64,000 nt of DNA from CAYUZU01 sp964448675. GTDB lineage: Bacteria > Planctomycetota > Phycisphaerae > UBA1845 > Fen-1342. A model generated the notes under the pieces. It saw only the letters and a program-made list of their open reading frames with translations. It was not told the origin of the DNA and ran no database searches. The DNA is taken from NCBI GenBank assembly GCA_964448675.1, contig CAYUZU010000027.1:8539-72538 (forward strand). Reading direction: 5' to 3'. The translations under genes and the position numbers were made by a program. Below are positions 8,458 to 17,139 of this stretch, in pieces (position 1 is the first letter of the stretch; every line of letters starts with the position of its first letter).

Positions 8458-9258
8458 ATGGAAATCATCATCACGGAAAGCTATGAGGAGATGAGCAAGG
8501 TGGCCGCCGACATGATCGAGCGGCAGCTGCTCCGCAAGCCCAGCAGCGTCTTGGGGCTGGCGACCGGATCCACGCCGGTGGGGACCTACCGCGAACTGGT
8601 GCGCAAGCACAAGGACGAGGGGCTCGATTTCTCCAAGGTCGTGAGCTTCAACCTGGACGAGTACCTCGACCTGTCGCCATCGCACGAGCAGAGCTACCGC
8701 TACTTCATGGATCAGCATCTGTTCAACCACATCAACATGGACCCGAAGAACATCCACGTCCCCTACGGCCACGCGAGCGAGGTCGAGGACTTCTGCCAGT
8801 GGTACGAGGACGAGATTCAGGCGGCCGGTGGCATCGACATTCAGCTGCTGGGGATCGGGGCGGACGGGCATATCGCGTTCAACGAGCCTGGCTCGTCGCT
8901 GGGTTCGCGCACGCGGCTCAAGACGCTGACCGAGCAGACCATCAAGGACAACGCCCGGTTCTTTGACAACCCCGAGGAGGTGCCGCGCTTCGCCATCACC
9001 ATGGGGGTCGGCACGATTCTCGAGGCCAAGGAGATCATCCTGCTGGCCAACGGCGAGAAGAAAGCCAACATCATCGCCGAGGCGCTCGAGGGACCGATCA
9101 CGGCCCAGGTATCGGCCAGCGCGTTGCAGTTGCATCGCCAGGTGACGGTGATCGTCGACAAGGAGGGCGGCTCGAAGCTCAAGCGGGCCGACTACTACCG
9201 CTGGGTGTTCAACGAGAAGAAGCGCCTGATCCCGCGGCTGATCGGCAAGGTGACCTGA
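8458..9258 (+). CDS. nagB: Glucosamine-6-phosphate deaminase
   Basis: 266 residues, the normal NagB length. It converts glucosamine-6-phosphate to fructose-6-phosphate and ammonia in the cytoplasm, feeding amino sugars into glycolysis. The family motifs are all present: GLATGSTPVGTYREL (phosphate binding), FNLDEY with Asp67, and GIGADGHIAFNEPGS with Asp136, His138 and Glu143. These match E. coli Asp72/Asp141/His143/Glu148 with a constant offset of five, so the catalytic set is complete. AAGGAG lies about 11 bases upstream of the ATG. It is divergent from a NagC-like ROK regulator, the classical arrangement. No nagA is visible in the window; the fused NagB/PIG-L gene downstream may supply a deacetylase. 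Confidence 0.96.
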   Translation: MEIIITESYEEMSKVAADMIERQLLRKPSSVLGLATGSTPVGTYRELVRKHKDEGLDFSKVVSFNLDEYLDLSPSHEQSYRYFMDQHLFNHINMDPKNIHVPYGHASEVEDFCQWYEDEIQAAGGIDIQLLGIGADGHIAFNEPGSSLGSRTRLKTLTEQTIKDNARFFDNPEEVPRFAITMGVGTILEAKEIILLANGEKKANIIAEALEGPITAQVSASALQLHRQVTVIVDKEGGSKLKRADYYRWVFNEKKRLIPRLIGKVT

Positions 9259-9287
9259 GAATTCACAATTCAAAACGAAGAAAGCGA

Positions 9288-9327
9288 AAAGCGGGACGCG
9301 GTGAGTGAACGGCTGCCGTCCCGCTTT
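9288..9327 (+). terminator. Stem-loop after nagB
   Basis: AAAGCGGGACG (9288-9298) pairs perfectly with CGTCCCGCTTT (9317-9327) across an 18-base loop, 30 bases after the nagB stop. There is no long U-tract beyond the stem's own TTT. Likely the nagB terminator. Confidence 0.55.
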
Positions 9328-9479
9328 GCGCGATTTCGAGCTGCTTACAAGCAAGCCAAGCGGCGATCAGCAGGGTACGTGAAACCGCGCGCTGCCACGC
9401 GGCCGTGGCTTTGCGCTGCAGGCCTGAAGGCGTTTTCACCACGCCACGGCCGACGCGCCGACGGCCGCTGCCATGAGAG

Positions 9480-9499
9480 CCCCCAGCGCAAGCCGGGGG
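9480..9499. repeat. Hairpin with GCAA tetraloop
   Basis: CCCCC-A-GC, a GCAA loop, then GC-C-GGGGG: a strong hairpin with one mismatch and a GNRA-type loop. It lies in noncoding DNA away from either gene end, so it looks more like a small dispersed palindromic element than a terminator. Only one copy is seen in this window. Confidence 0.35.
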
Positions 9500-9627
9500 T
9501 AACCGTGGGCTGGCCCCACACCAGGCGGCATGGGGAGGCCCCGACGCCGCCCGGGTTTGCCCGTGAATCACGAGCCAACCTGAGCGGCTGGCGAGCCGAC
9601 GGGCGACCAAGGCAAAGCGAAGCGGCG

Positions 9628-9648
9628 CCCCGCCAGAGTTCGGCGGGG
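9628..9648. repeat. Hairpin, CCCCGCC/GGCGGGG
   Basis: Seven-base perfect arms around a seven-base loop (AGAGTTC), 66 bases beyond the 3' end of the fusion gene that reads toward it on the minus strand. It could act as that gene's terminator or be a small repeat element. Confidence 0.35.
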
Positions 9649-9713
9649 GGAGACCCGCCCTACCTCTTCGTCAACGCTCTTCCCCTTTGTCGCTCCGTCA
9701 CCTCGTCGCTTCT

Positions 9714-12164
9714 CTACAACGCCTCCGCCACGTGCCGCAGCTCGGCCGCCTGGTCGTAAAACTCCGGCAGCGTCATCTCCGACAGGTACACCACGCCGCG
9801 GCAGGCACGCATGCCATGGTCCTCGTTGTGCACGAAGAACTCCTCGCCGAGGAAGTTGGTCACCTGCTCGAACTGCTTGCACTGGATCTTGCGGGCCAGC
9901 TTGCTGAACGGACCGTCCATCTCGTAGCTGGGGAACGCGGCCGTCTTCTGCGTGTTGAAGCACGTGTCGAAGCAGGCGTCCATGTCGTTGAGGTGCGTCA
10001 GCGACGTCGGCACATACAGATTCGCCTCCGCGGGGTGGAAGCGGAACCACACGTTGCGGTAGCCCAGCACGCGGACGTCCGTGCGGCCGGTCTGCTTCTC
10101 GTAATGCTTGAGCGCCTCGGCCACGGCCTGCAGCACCTTGTAGTGCGTGTCGGGGCCGCTGCCCTCGGGGTCAAAGGCGACGGTGACGATGTCCGGGTTG
10201 ATCTCGAGCAGCAGCTCGAGGATCGGCGGCACGTCGCGATCGACGCGCGGCACCTCGGTGAACAGGTCGCCCTTGTAGAACGCCAGGCGCAGGTGCCGCA
10301 CCGACTCGCCGACGAAGCCGTAGGCCGCCCACTTGAGGTCGCTCTCCCACTCGCGTACCCGGCCCTTGAGCTGCTGCACCAGCGCCATGTCCTTCTTGCC
10401 GGGGTACTGCGTCGCGAAGTAGTTGAGCAGTTCGATGCAGCGCTGCTGGATGTTGTCGAGGCTCTCGTCCTCGTACAGCTCGATCATGTTGCGCAGCAGG
10501 CGCCGCGTGATCGCCTCGTTCTTCTTGTCCTCGTGCCCGCGGGCGGCCCCTTCGTGATAGTACGACACGTCGATCCGCCGCGCGAAGCGATTGGCCGGGT
10601 CGAAGTAGCCGACCTCCGCCAACTGGCGAAATTCCTTGCGCTGCAACCGGGCCAGCAGATCGCCGACGACGTCGTGCATGTACTTGTTGGTCACGGCGTT
10701 GAAGCCGGAGGTCATGTAGGCGAAGCAGTGCTTGGTGCTGCTGCGGCGCACGAGATTGGTCACGTACGGCAGGTACGCCAGGATGATGTCGTCGTGGTGC
10801 GGGGCCGTGTGCAGGAAGGTCTTGTTCTCGATCGGCTTGTTGCCGCGCGACAGCGCGTCGATCACGTACTGGTGCGTCTGGTCGCGCAGCTCACCGTACG
10901 GCCGCTGGGTCTTGCGCAACAGCTCGGCCGCGAAACGGTCCTTGTCGAAATCCGCCTTGTCGAGCCGGCCGATCGGCTTGCCGGTGTCGAAAGATACGTC
11001 CATCACGATGCGGTGGACCTGGCGGTCGCTCACCTTCTCGGCGCGCGAGAAATCGACGAAGCGCCGGTTCCGCAGCCGCACCGCCGACCCGTGCGTCAGG
11101 TAGAAACGCGCCTGCGGCAGCACCGCCAGCGCGGTCCCGGGATACTTGTTCGACCGCTCGCTCTCGATCGTGCGGGCCACGATCTTGGCCTTGGCCTCGC
11201 CGGCCGCGATGATCAGCGCCACGATGTCGGGGTTGTACGTGATCGTGCGCAGGCCGATCGTGATGACGTGCTTGGTGCGCGCGACCTCCATTCCGCCCAG
11301 GTCGCTCGCCGCCGCCGCGCGCGTCTCGTAGTTCGGCTCGATCAGCCGCGTGGTGGCGTAGAAGTCCGATCCCTTGATGTTGAAGCCGATGTGGCCGTCA
11401 GGCCCGATGCCGCCCAGGAAGAAGCCGATGCCCCCCATCTCGCGGACGCGGTGTTCGTAGTCGGTGCAGAACTGGTCGACGCCCTCGAGCACCGCCTGCT
11501 GGCGCTTCTCCTGCAGCGACTTGGCCTTGCGAATCCGCAGCGACAGATCGACCGTCATGTCGGGGAACACGTCGGCCAGCTGCGCCCCCGGCGGCATGCC
11601 GATCTTGTTCGGATCGATCAGCATCGCGCGGTCGGGGTCGATCCCGAAACCCTTGAGGTAGTACTTGCGCACGTAGTAGTGGAAGCTGTTGTGCTGGTGC
11701 GTGTCGATCGGATAGAACTCGTCGATCTGCACGAAACGCAGCCCGCGCATCACCGGCTTGCGCTCGGTCGCCAACCCCAGCGACGCCAACTCCGCCCGGA
11801 TCTGCGGATCATCCCACCGCTTCAGGTAGTGCAGGACGTACTTGATGAAGTACTCCGGCGTCTTGCCCGTCGGCAGCGAGATCACGCCCTCCGGGTTCGC
11901 CTGCACCCACTCCAGGAACCGCACCGCCGCCAGCCGCCCCAACGCCGGAAAGTTCTCGACAATGATCGACGGGATCTTCTCTTCCGGCGGATACAGGAGA
12001 TCGTAACCGGACGCCTCCAGCGCGACACGCTCGACGGGACTGGAGAGGGGCGCCGGCCCGTGGTCGCCGCCCGCAGCCTTCTCGGGCGCGGCCGCCCTCT
12101 GCTTGCCCCCGGTCGGCTTCGGTTCCTCTGCTTCTGCCGGCTTGTCGACGACCTGCTTGGCCAT
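9714..12164 (-). CDS. NagB-like domain fused to a PIG-L/LmbE deacetylase domain
   Basis: 816 residues in two parts. Residues about 65-375 form a glucosamine-6-phosphate isomerase/deaminase fold: ISLPTGKTPEYF, VQIDEFYPI (Asp148) and GGIGPDGHIGFNIKG (Asp256, His258). The Glu that follows in true NagB (E. coli Glu148) is Ile263 here, so this half may be altered or inactive as a deaminase. Residues about 445-800 form a PIG-L/LmbE zinc deacetylase: FLHTAPHHDDIILAYLPYV (His456, Asp458, Asp459; usual form HPDD) and a later GPDTHYKV with His674 as third metal ligand. The fusion suggests N-deacetylation coupled to deamination or isomerisation of an amino sugar. The ATG at 12164 has GGAG upstream; the longer frame runs into the divergent promoter region. 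The N-terminal 45 residues are Pro/Lys/Ala-rich and probably disordered. Confidence 0.85.
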   Translation of the reverse strand: MAKQVVDKPAEAEEPKPTGGKQRAAAPEKAAGGDHGPAPLSSPVERVALEASGYDLLYPPEEKIPSIIVENFPALGRLAAVRFLEWVQANPEGVISLPTGKTPEYFIKYVLHYLKRWDDPQIRAELASLGLATERKPVMRGLRFVQIDEFYPIDTHQHNSFHYYVRKYYLKGFGIDPDRAMLIDPNKIGMPPGAQLADVFPDMTVDLSLRIRKAKSLQEKRQQAVLEGVDQFCTDYEHRVREMGGIGFFLGGIGPDGHIGFNIKGSDFYATTRLIEPNYETRAAAASDLGGMEVARTKHVITIGLRTITYNPDIVALIIAAGEAKAKIVARTIESERSNKYPGTALAVLPQARFYLTHGSAVRLRNRRFVDFSRAEKVSDRQVHRIVMDVSFDTGKPIGRLDKADFDKDRFAAELLRKTQRPYGELRDQTHQYVIDALSRGNKPIENKTFLHTAPHHDDIILAYLPYVTNLVRRSSTKHCFAYMTSGFNAVTNKYMHDVVGDLLARLQRKEFRQLAEVGYFDPANRFARRIDVSYYHEGAARGHEDKKNEAITRRLLRNMIELYEDESLDNIQQRCIELLNYFATQYPGKKDMALVQQLKGRVREWESDLKWAAYGFVGESVRHLRLAFYKGDLFTEVPRVDRDVPPILELLLEINPDIVTVAFDPEGSGPDTHYKVLQAVAEALKHYEKQTGRTDVRVLGYRNVWFRFHPAEANLYVPTSLTHLNDMDACFDTCFNTQKTAAFPSYEMDGPFSKLARKIQCKQFEQVTNFLGEEFFVHNEDHGMRACRGVVYLSEMTLPEFYDQAAELRHVAEAL

Positions 12165-12337
12165 TGCGCGAATACTCCGTGTAGGAAAGCGGGGGTGCCG
12201 CGGACAGCAACCCCATGGTTTGACAGCCGCCCCGCTCGGCTTCATCGTACAGCGTTGCCCGCGCGGCCGCGCGGAAGCGCTAGAATATCGCCGGCTGCGA
12301 CGAACGTCCAACAATTCACCCGACGAGGATATCCGCA

Positions 12338-14188
12338 ATGTCTGACCGTTCGATCACGCGTCGGCTCGCCACGGCCCTTTCAATATCGTTATTGTTGATT
12401 CCGGGTTGTCAAAGCGGTGGCGAAACGACCCGCCCCACGGCCCCGCCCGCGGCCGAGCCCGAGCCTGACCTGACCGCGCCGGCCGCGCCGTCCGGGCCGC
12501 TCCATACCTTCAGCGAGACCGACCTCGACCAGTACCTCGCCACGATGCATGCCGAGGTTCCCGATTTGTCGCAACGCGTCGTCACCATCGGCCGCCGCAA
12601 TCTCGGCCAGCCCTACGAGATCTTCCTGCTCGGCGAGTTTCCGTATGAGACGCACGACCCCGATCCGCTCTACTGCCTCAGCCGCAGCGACTGCCTGACG
12701 TTCAGCGAACATACCTACGCGATGGCGCTCAGCCGCGACTGGTGGAGCTTCCTGCGCGCGCTCCAGCGGCTGCGGTATCGCGACGGCGTCATCAGCATGG
12801 TCACCCGCAACCACTACACCATCGCCGACTGGGACCGCAATAACACGTTTCTCTTCACGGACATCACGGCGGGCCTTGGCGACGGGCAGGTGGCTGTCCC
12901 CCTGACGCAGACCTGCCGCCGGGCGCGGTTCTTCGAGCGATTCGGCCTGGGCCAGGACATCCCCGACGAAGCGGTACGCGACTACTACATTCCCAAGGAG
13001 CGCCTGCCTGACGCGCTCGACGAGCTCCGCGACGCCGACTTCGTCAACATCATCCGCGGCAACGAGAAAGAGCAGTATTGCGGGCACACCGGCCTGGTCG
13101 CCATCGGCCCCGACGGCACGGTCAACTTCCTGCACTCCGCCCGCCCCGCCGTCCGCGAGCAGCCCCTGGTCGAGTACGTCAATGGCGATCGACGCTGCCG
13201 CGGCGTGAAGTTTCTGCGGCTGCGCCCGGACGCCGAGCAGATCATTCAGCGCGAGCTCGCGGATTCGTCACGCGCGACCGACGTCAGCCGGGCTGCCCTG
13301 CAAGCCGCCCTCGATCGTCTCTGGCAGCAGGCCCCGCCCGAGGCCAAGCCGCTCCGGCTCGACTGGGTCCGCGCGACGCACCTGCAAGGCTATCGACTCG
13401 ATTACGACACGCCGGTGGATCCCGAACTTCAGGCGCTGCTGGAGGAAGTGGACCGCGAGCTCTGTGCCCAATTCGACATCGATGACGAGCAGCGGGCCTG
13501 CGGCGTGCTGGAGCTCAACAACCAGCGGCTGGCCATGATCCGTCCGGACGCGATGTTCTACGCCGCCAGCGTGCCGAAAATCTGCATCCTCGCCGCCTGG
13601 CTCGAGCAGCATCCCGACGCGGTCCGCGACATGGCGCCTGAAATCGCCCACGAGCTGGGCCGCATGATCAAGCACTCGGACAACGCGCTGGCCGCCAAGT
13701 ACGGCGAAGTGGTCGGGCTGGCGCAGCTCGAAGCGTTCGTGCGCGCCAAGCAGCACCGCTTCTATGACGAGGATCACGGCGGCGGGCTGTGGATCGGCAA
13801 GCACTACAGCAAGGCCAGCCCGCGCGTCGGCGACCCGCTGCACGATCACTCGCACGGGGCGACGGTGCGCCAGTGCCTGCGGTTCTACCTGCTGATGGAG
13901 CAGGGCCGCTTGATCGACTATCCCACGTGCATCCGCATGAAGCAGATCTTCGCGAGCCCAACCCTCGACCACCGCGACAGCAAGTTCGTCAAGGGGCTAC
14001 AGGGCCGCAATGTGCAGATCCTTCGCAAGAGCGGCACGTGGCAGGACTGGCACCTGGACACCGCCCGCGTCGACCACGGCAATCGGGCGTACCTGCTCGT
14101 CGGCATGCTGCACCATCCACAAGGGGCGGCGTATCTCGAAGCCCTCGCCGACGCGGTCGACGGCCTGCTCATTCCGGGGGCGGATTGA
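12338..14188 (+). CDS. Lipoprotein: NlpC/P60-like (DUF1460-type) domain fused to a class A beta-lactamase-like domain
   Basis: 616 residues. The N-terminus has a hydrophobic segment ending LLLIPGCQSG, a fair lipobox with Cys26, then a Pro/Ala/Glu-rich linker. Residues about 50-310 resemble DUF1460/NlpC-P60-like amidases: SRSDCLTFSEHTYAMA with Cys119, CGHTGLV with His250, and FLHSARP with His266. Residues about 385-605 carry all three serine beta-lactamase/PBP motifs: AASVPKICIL (Ser411, Lys414), HSDNALA (SDN 447-449) and LRKSGTW (KSG 564-566). The likely site of action is the periplasm, on peptidoglycan peptides, with two different catalytic centres. GAGG precedes the ATG. Its 3' end is 7 bases from that of the convergent methyltransferase. 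It is divergent from the NagB/PIG-L gene, which supports a cell-wall recycling role. Beta-lactam resistance cannot be claimed. Confidence 0.85.
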   Translation: MSDRSITRRLATALSISLLLIPGCQSGGETTRPTAPPAAEPEPDLTAPAAPSGPLHTFSETDLDQYLATMHAEVPDLSQRVVTIGRRNLGQPYEIFLLGEFPYETHDPDPLYCLSRSDCLTFSEHTYAMALSRDWWSFLRALQRLRYRDGVISMVTRNHYTIADWDRNNTFLFTDITAGLGDGQVAVPLTQTCRRARFFERFGLGQDIPDEAVRDYYIPKERLPDALDELRDADFVNIIRGNEKEQYCGHTGLVAIGPDGTVNFLHSARPAVREQPLVEYVNGDRRCRGVKFLRLRPDAEQIIQRELADSSRATDVSRAALQAALDRLWQQAPPEAKPLRLDWVRATHLQGYRLDYDTPVDPELQALLEEVDRELCAQFDIDDEQRACGVLELNNQRLAMIRPDAMFYAASVPKICILAAWLEQHPDAVRDMAPEIAHELGRMIKHSDNALAAKYGEVVGLAQLEAFVRAKQHRFYDEDHGGGLWIGKHYSKASPRVGDPLHDHSHGATVRQCLRFYLLMEQGRLIDYPTCIRMKQIFASPTLDHRDSKFVKGLQGRNVQILRKSGTWQDWHLDTARVDHGNRAYLLVGMLHHPQGAAYLEALADAVDGLLIPGAD

Positions 14189-14195
14189 GCGTCAG

Positions 14196-14903
14196 CTACT
14201 TCGCCAGCACCACGTGATAGCGACTGTAGCGGAAGCGATCGGTCACCGACTGCTCGGTCATCAGCCGGCCGGTGCGAATCTCGAAGTTCGTTGCGGCGAA
14301 GAGCTGCTGCACCTTGGCCCAGTTGAAGTAGCTCTGCACCGTGCCGTGTTCCACATCGGCGTCCACCACCTCTTCACCCGCGAACTCCGGATGAAACCGG
14401 CTATTGTCGCCGGAGATCAGATCCACGAACAACACCTGAGACACGACGCGGTCGAGCTCGCGCACCGCGTGGCACGCTACGTCGAAGTGCATGCTGTCAA
14501 GTACACCCACCGCCATGCCGACGTCGAAGAAGCCGTCCTCGAAAGGCAGCACGAAACCGTCGAACTGCACCAGCCGCTGACAGAGGTCGTGGTGGCCCAT
14601 CTGGTCCGCCAGCCGGGCCGCGACTTGCAGGCTCTTGTCCGAGATTTCCGCGCCCCAGGCCTGGATGCCGAACTCCTCGAGCAGGATCGTCATGCGGCCG
14701 ATGCCGCAGCCGAAGTCCAGCCCGCGCAGTCGATCGTGCCCTGGGCTGGGTACGAGGATGTCGCGGAAAGTGTCCGGCCCGGTGCGCTTGCGCACATGCC
14801 GATTAAGGAACTTCACGACTTCCTCTTTAGGATAGAGCGCGATGTTGTCGCCGTGCTCGTAGCTGGCGTTCCACTCGGCTTGCTGCAATTGCATCGTCGG
14901 CAT
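14196..14903 (-). CDS. SAM-dependent methyltransferase
   Basis: 235 residues. The class I Rossmann fold is clear: motif I LRGLDFGCGIGRM, acidic strand GAEISDKSL, and a post-I stretch FEDGFFDVGMAVGVLDSMHF. It should move a methyl group from S-adenosylmethionine to an undefined acceptor. Of the two in-frame ATGs (14909, 14903), the second has AGGGAG at ideal spacing, so I chose 14903; the longer open frame upstream is antisense to the intergenic region. It is convergent with the beta-lactamase fusion and divergent from the fkbH operon, so it may belong to the same glycan-decoration set. The acceptor cannot be predicted. Confidence 0.85.
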   Translation of the reverse strand: MPTMQLQQAEWNASYEHGDNIALYPKEEVVKFLNRHVRKRTGPDTFRDILVPSPGHDRLRGLDFGCGIGRMTILLEEFGIQAWGAEISDKSLQVAARLADQMGHHDLCQRLVQFDGFVLPFEDGFFDVGMAVGVLDSMHFDVACHAVRELDRVVSQVLFVDLISGDNSRFHPEFAGEEVVDADVEHGTVQSYFNWAKVQQLFAATNFEIRTGRLMTEQSVTDRFRYSRYHVVLAK

Positions 14904-15191
14904 GGGCATCTCCCTGAGGTCGCTGCGCACCGCCGGCCCCGGCCGCGCACAGCATCGCCACCAGTCTCTATCGGCCGCCACGCCGCACGCACCCGCGCGG
15001 GCCGCCGCACGCGCAATTGCCGCGCGTCGGCTGGCAGCACATCGCTCCGCTTTGTCGTCGAACCCATCGGGCAAGACGCCCGACCGACCCGCGCGCATTG
15101 CCGGGCAGGGCATGGACCACCCCGCTTAAGGCTGCTCCGCCGGGGCGGCCGATGAAGCTCACGGGGCGCGCGTTGCGCCCGCCGTCCGCCC

Positions 15192-16892
15192 ATGGAGAAC
15201 GCCTTGCCCGTGCTGCGACTGCTGAGCATAGGCTGTAGCAACTACACGCCGCTGGTCCAGGTACTCACACGGGCCGCCACCGACGACGTGAGATTCGACG
15301 TTGCGCAGGCGCCCTACGGGCAGGTCTTCCCGACGCTACTGAACGAGGCCGCCGACCTGTGGCAACCACCGCCCGACGTCACGCTGGTCTGGACCCGCCC
15401 GGAGCGCGTGCTGCCCGGCTTTGCTGCCCTGCTGGCTGGTGAAGATGTCGCGTGGGAACGGCTCGCGAGCGACGTGGACGCCTTCGTCGCCGCCGTCCGG
15501 GCGGGCGCTGATCGCACCGTTCGACTCACCCTGGTCACCACGTGGGCGCAGCCCCCGACCGAGCGCGGTCTCGGTGTCGCCGACTGGACAACGCCCGGCG
15601 GCATCGCCTCGACCCTCGCTCGGCTGAATCTGCGGCTGGCCGACGCCCTGGCCGATCGCCGCGACGTGTTGCTGTTGGACACTGCCCGCTGGCTGGCCGC
15701 AGCCGGGCCGCGTGCCGCCGACCCCAAGCTGTGGATGATGGGCAAGATCCCCTTCGGTGGGCCCGTCTTCGCCGAAGCCGCCGCCGACATTTACGCCGCG
15801 ACGGCCGGCGCCCTGGGACTTGCCCGCAAGCTCATCGTGCTCGACCTGGACAATACGCTGTGGGGCGGGATCGTCGGCGACGATGGCTGGGAGCATCTCG
15901 AGCTCGGCGGAACGTCACCGATCGGCGAGGCTTTCGCAACCTTCCAGCGTGTGCTCAAGACACTGCAACGCCGCGGCGTCCTGCTCGCGATTTGCAGCAA
16001 GAACGAAGAGACCACTGCGCTCGAAGCCATCGATCGCCACCCGGAGATGCTCCTCCGCCGAGCGGATTTCGTCGGCTGGCGCATCAACTGGCAGGACAAG
16101 GCGCGCAACCTCGGCGAGTTGGTCGATGAGCTCAACCTGGGGCTGAAGGCCGTGGTGTTCATCGATGACTCGCCGGCCGAACGCGCCCGCGTCCGCGAAG
16201 CCTGGCCCGACGTGCTGGTGCCGGACTGGCCGAGCGATCCGGCTCAATACGCCGCCACCCTGCGCCAGTTGCGCTGCTTTGACCGCCCACAACTCACCCA
16301 CGAAGACCGCCGGCGCACCCAGAGCTACGTCGCCGAACGGGAGCGGCGCGCCGTCGCGCAGTCGACATCGTCATTCGACGAGTGGCTACAGCGCCTTGAA
16401 CTACGGGTCACGGCCAGCGAACTGACGGCCGCCGATCTGCCCCGCGCCACGCAGCTCATCAACAAGACGAACCAGTTCAACCTGATTACGCGGCGACTGA
16501 GCGAGGAGGACCTGCGCACCTTGGCCGAACAGCCCGGAAGGCACGTGTTCACCTATCGCGTGTGCGATCGCTTCGGCGACTATGGCCTGACCGCTGTCGC
16601 CACGTTGCGCTTCGAGCCGCCAACCGCCACGCTCATGGATTTCGTCATGAGTTGCCGCGTGATGGGCCGCCGGGTCGAGCACGCGGTCATGCGGCACGTG
16701 GAAACCGTCGCCGCCCGACTTGGCTGCGCAACCATCGTCGGACAGTACATCGCGACGGAACGCAACCAGCCGTGCGCGAGCTTCCTTCCTGACTGCGGCT
16801 TCGTGCAACAGTCCGACGACACGTGGCGAAAATCCCTGCAAGGGGCGCGCGCCGACGAACCGGCCGTCGTTGCGATGGTGGAGAACGCATGA
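15192..16892 (+). CDS. FkbH-like HAD-family protein
   Basis: 566 residues, the usual FkbH-like length. An N-terminal SGNH-like region (LRLLSIGCSNYTPLVQVL) is followed by the HAD-IIIC core with KLIVLDLDNTLWGGIVGDDG (DLDNT nucleophile motif), AICSKNEE and VVFIDDSPAERARV, and a GNAT-like C-terminal part (INKTNQFNLITRR ... FVMSCRVMGRRVEHAVM ... FLPDCGF). FkbH-type enzymes load a C3 unit from 1,3-bisphosphoglycerate onto an acyl carrier protein to make glyceryl-ACP. The next gene is an ACP whose ATG overlaps this stop (ATGA), which fits that reaction well. No strong Shine-Dalgarno precedes the ATG. It heads a four-gene operon with a GNAT and a polysaccharide deacetylase, as in surface-glycan loci. 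Confidence 0.92.
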   Translation: MENALPVLRLLSIGCSNYTPLVQVLTRAATDDVRFDVAQAPYGQVFPTLLNEAADLWQPPPDVTLVWTRPERVLPGFAALLAGEDVAWERLASDVDAFVAAVRAGADRTVRLTLVTTWAQPPTERGLGVADWTTPGGIASTLARLNLRLADALADRRDVLLLDTARWLAAAGPRAADPKLWMMGKIPFGGPVFAEAAADIYAATAGALGLARKLIVLDLDNTLWGGIVGDDGWEHLELGGTSPIGEAFATFQRVLKTLQRRGVLLAICSKNEETTALEAIDRHPEMLLRRADFVGWRINWQDKARNLGELVDELNLGLKAVVFIDDSPAERARVREAWPDVLVPDWPSDPAQYAATLRQLRCFDRPQLTHEDRRRTQSYVAERERRAVAQSTSSFDEWLQRLELRVTASELTAADLPRATQLINKTNQFNLITRRLSEEDLRTLAEQPGRHVFTYRVCDRFGDYGLTAVATLRFEPPTATLMDFVMSCRVMGRRVEHAVMRHVETVAARLGCATIVGQYIATERNQPCASFLPDCGFVQQSDDTWRKSLQGARADEPAVVAMVENA

Positions 16893-17122
16893 ACGAGCAA
16901 TTGCAGTTGGTGCTGTCCGAGGCCTTTCAGAAGCCGGCACACGAGATTACGCCTGAACTCACCCAGCAGGACATTCCCGCGTGGGACTCCGAGGGACACC
17001 TCGAACTGATCATGGCGATCGAGCAGGCCTTCGGCGTCGAGTTCGAACTGGTCGAGGCGACAACACTGCGCAGCGTAAAGGCCATCGAGGAAGCGCTCCG
17101 CCGACATGCCGTTCTCGTGTAA
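16889..17122 (+). CDS. Acyl carrier protein paired with FkbH
   Basis: 77 residues. The carrier motif is IPAWDSEGHLELIMAIEQAF; Ser34 in WDSEGH is the expected phosphopantetheine site (common form in this subfamily: WDSLGH). The ATG at 16889 overlaps the fkbH stop by four bases (ATGA), a sign of translational coupling. It probably receives a glyceryl group from the FkbH protein and presents it to a transferase such as the GNAT-like protein that follows 17 bases later. It is distinct from the ACP at 3182-3424, so the window holds two specialised carriers. Confidence 0.9.
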   Translation: MNEQLQLVLSEAFQKPAHEITPELTQQDIPAWDSEGHLELIMAIEQAFGVEFELVEATTLRSVKAIEEALRRHAVLV

Positions 17123-17139
17123 CCAGTACTGGGCAATCG

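Larger units (their letters stand above)
9259..9713. other. 455-base intergenic stretch rich in hairpins
   Basis: This gap lies between the 3' end of nagB and the 3' end of the convergent fusion gene. I see no credible gene in it. It holds at least three separate hairpins (9288-9327, 9480-9499, 9628-9648), dense enough to suggest decayed repetitive elements as well as terminators. Confidence 0.6.

Noticed and set aside
8254..9354. Upstream extension of the ROK regulator frame through nagB.
   Set aside because: It would run antisense across the whole of nagB; ROK homology starts at the winged helix after ATG 8253.
12220..12286. TTGACA at 12220 and TAGAAT at 12281 considered as a promoter of the beta-lactamase-like lipoprotein.
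   Set aside because: The two hexamers are 55 bases apart and neither has a good partner at 16-18 bases, so no defined promoter could be called.
9687..12398. 903-codon + strand open frame antisense to the NagB/PIG-L fusion.
   Set aside because: The minus strand has clear NagB-like and PIG-L motifs; the + frame is compositional noise.
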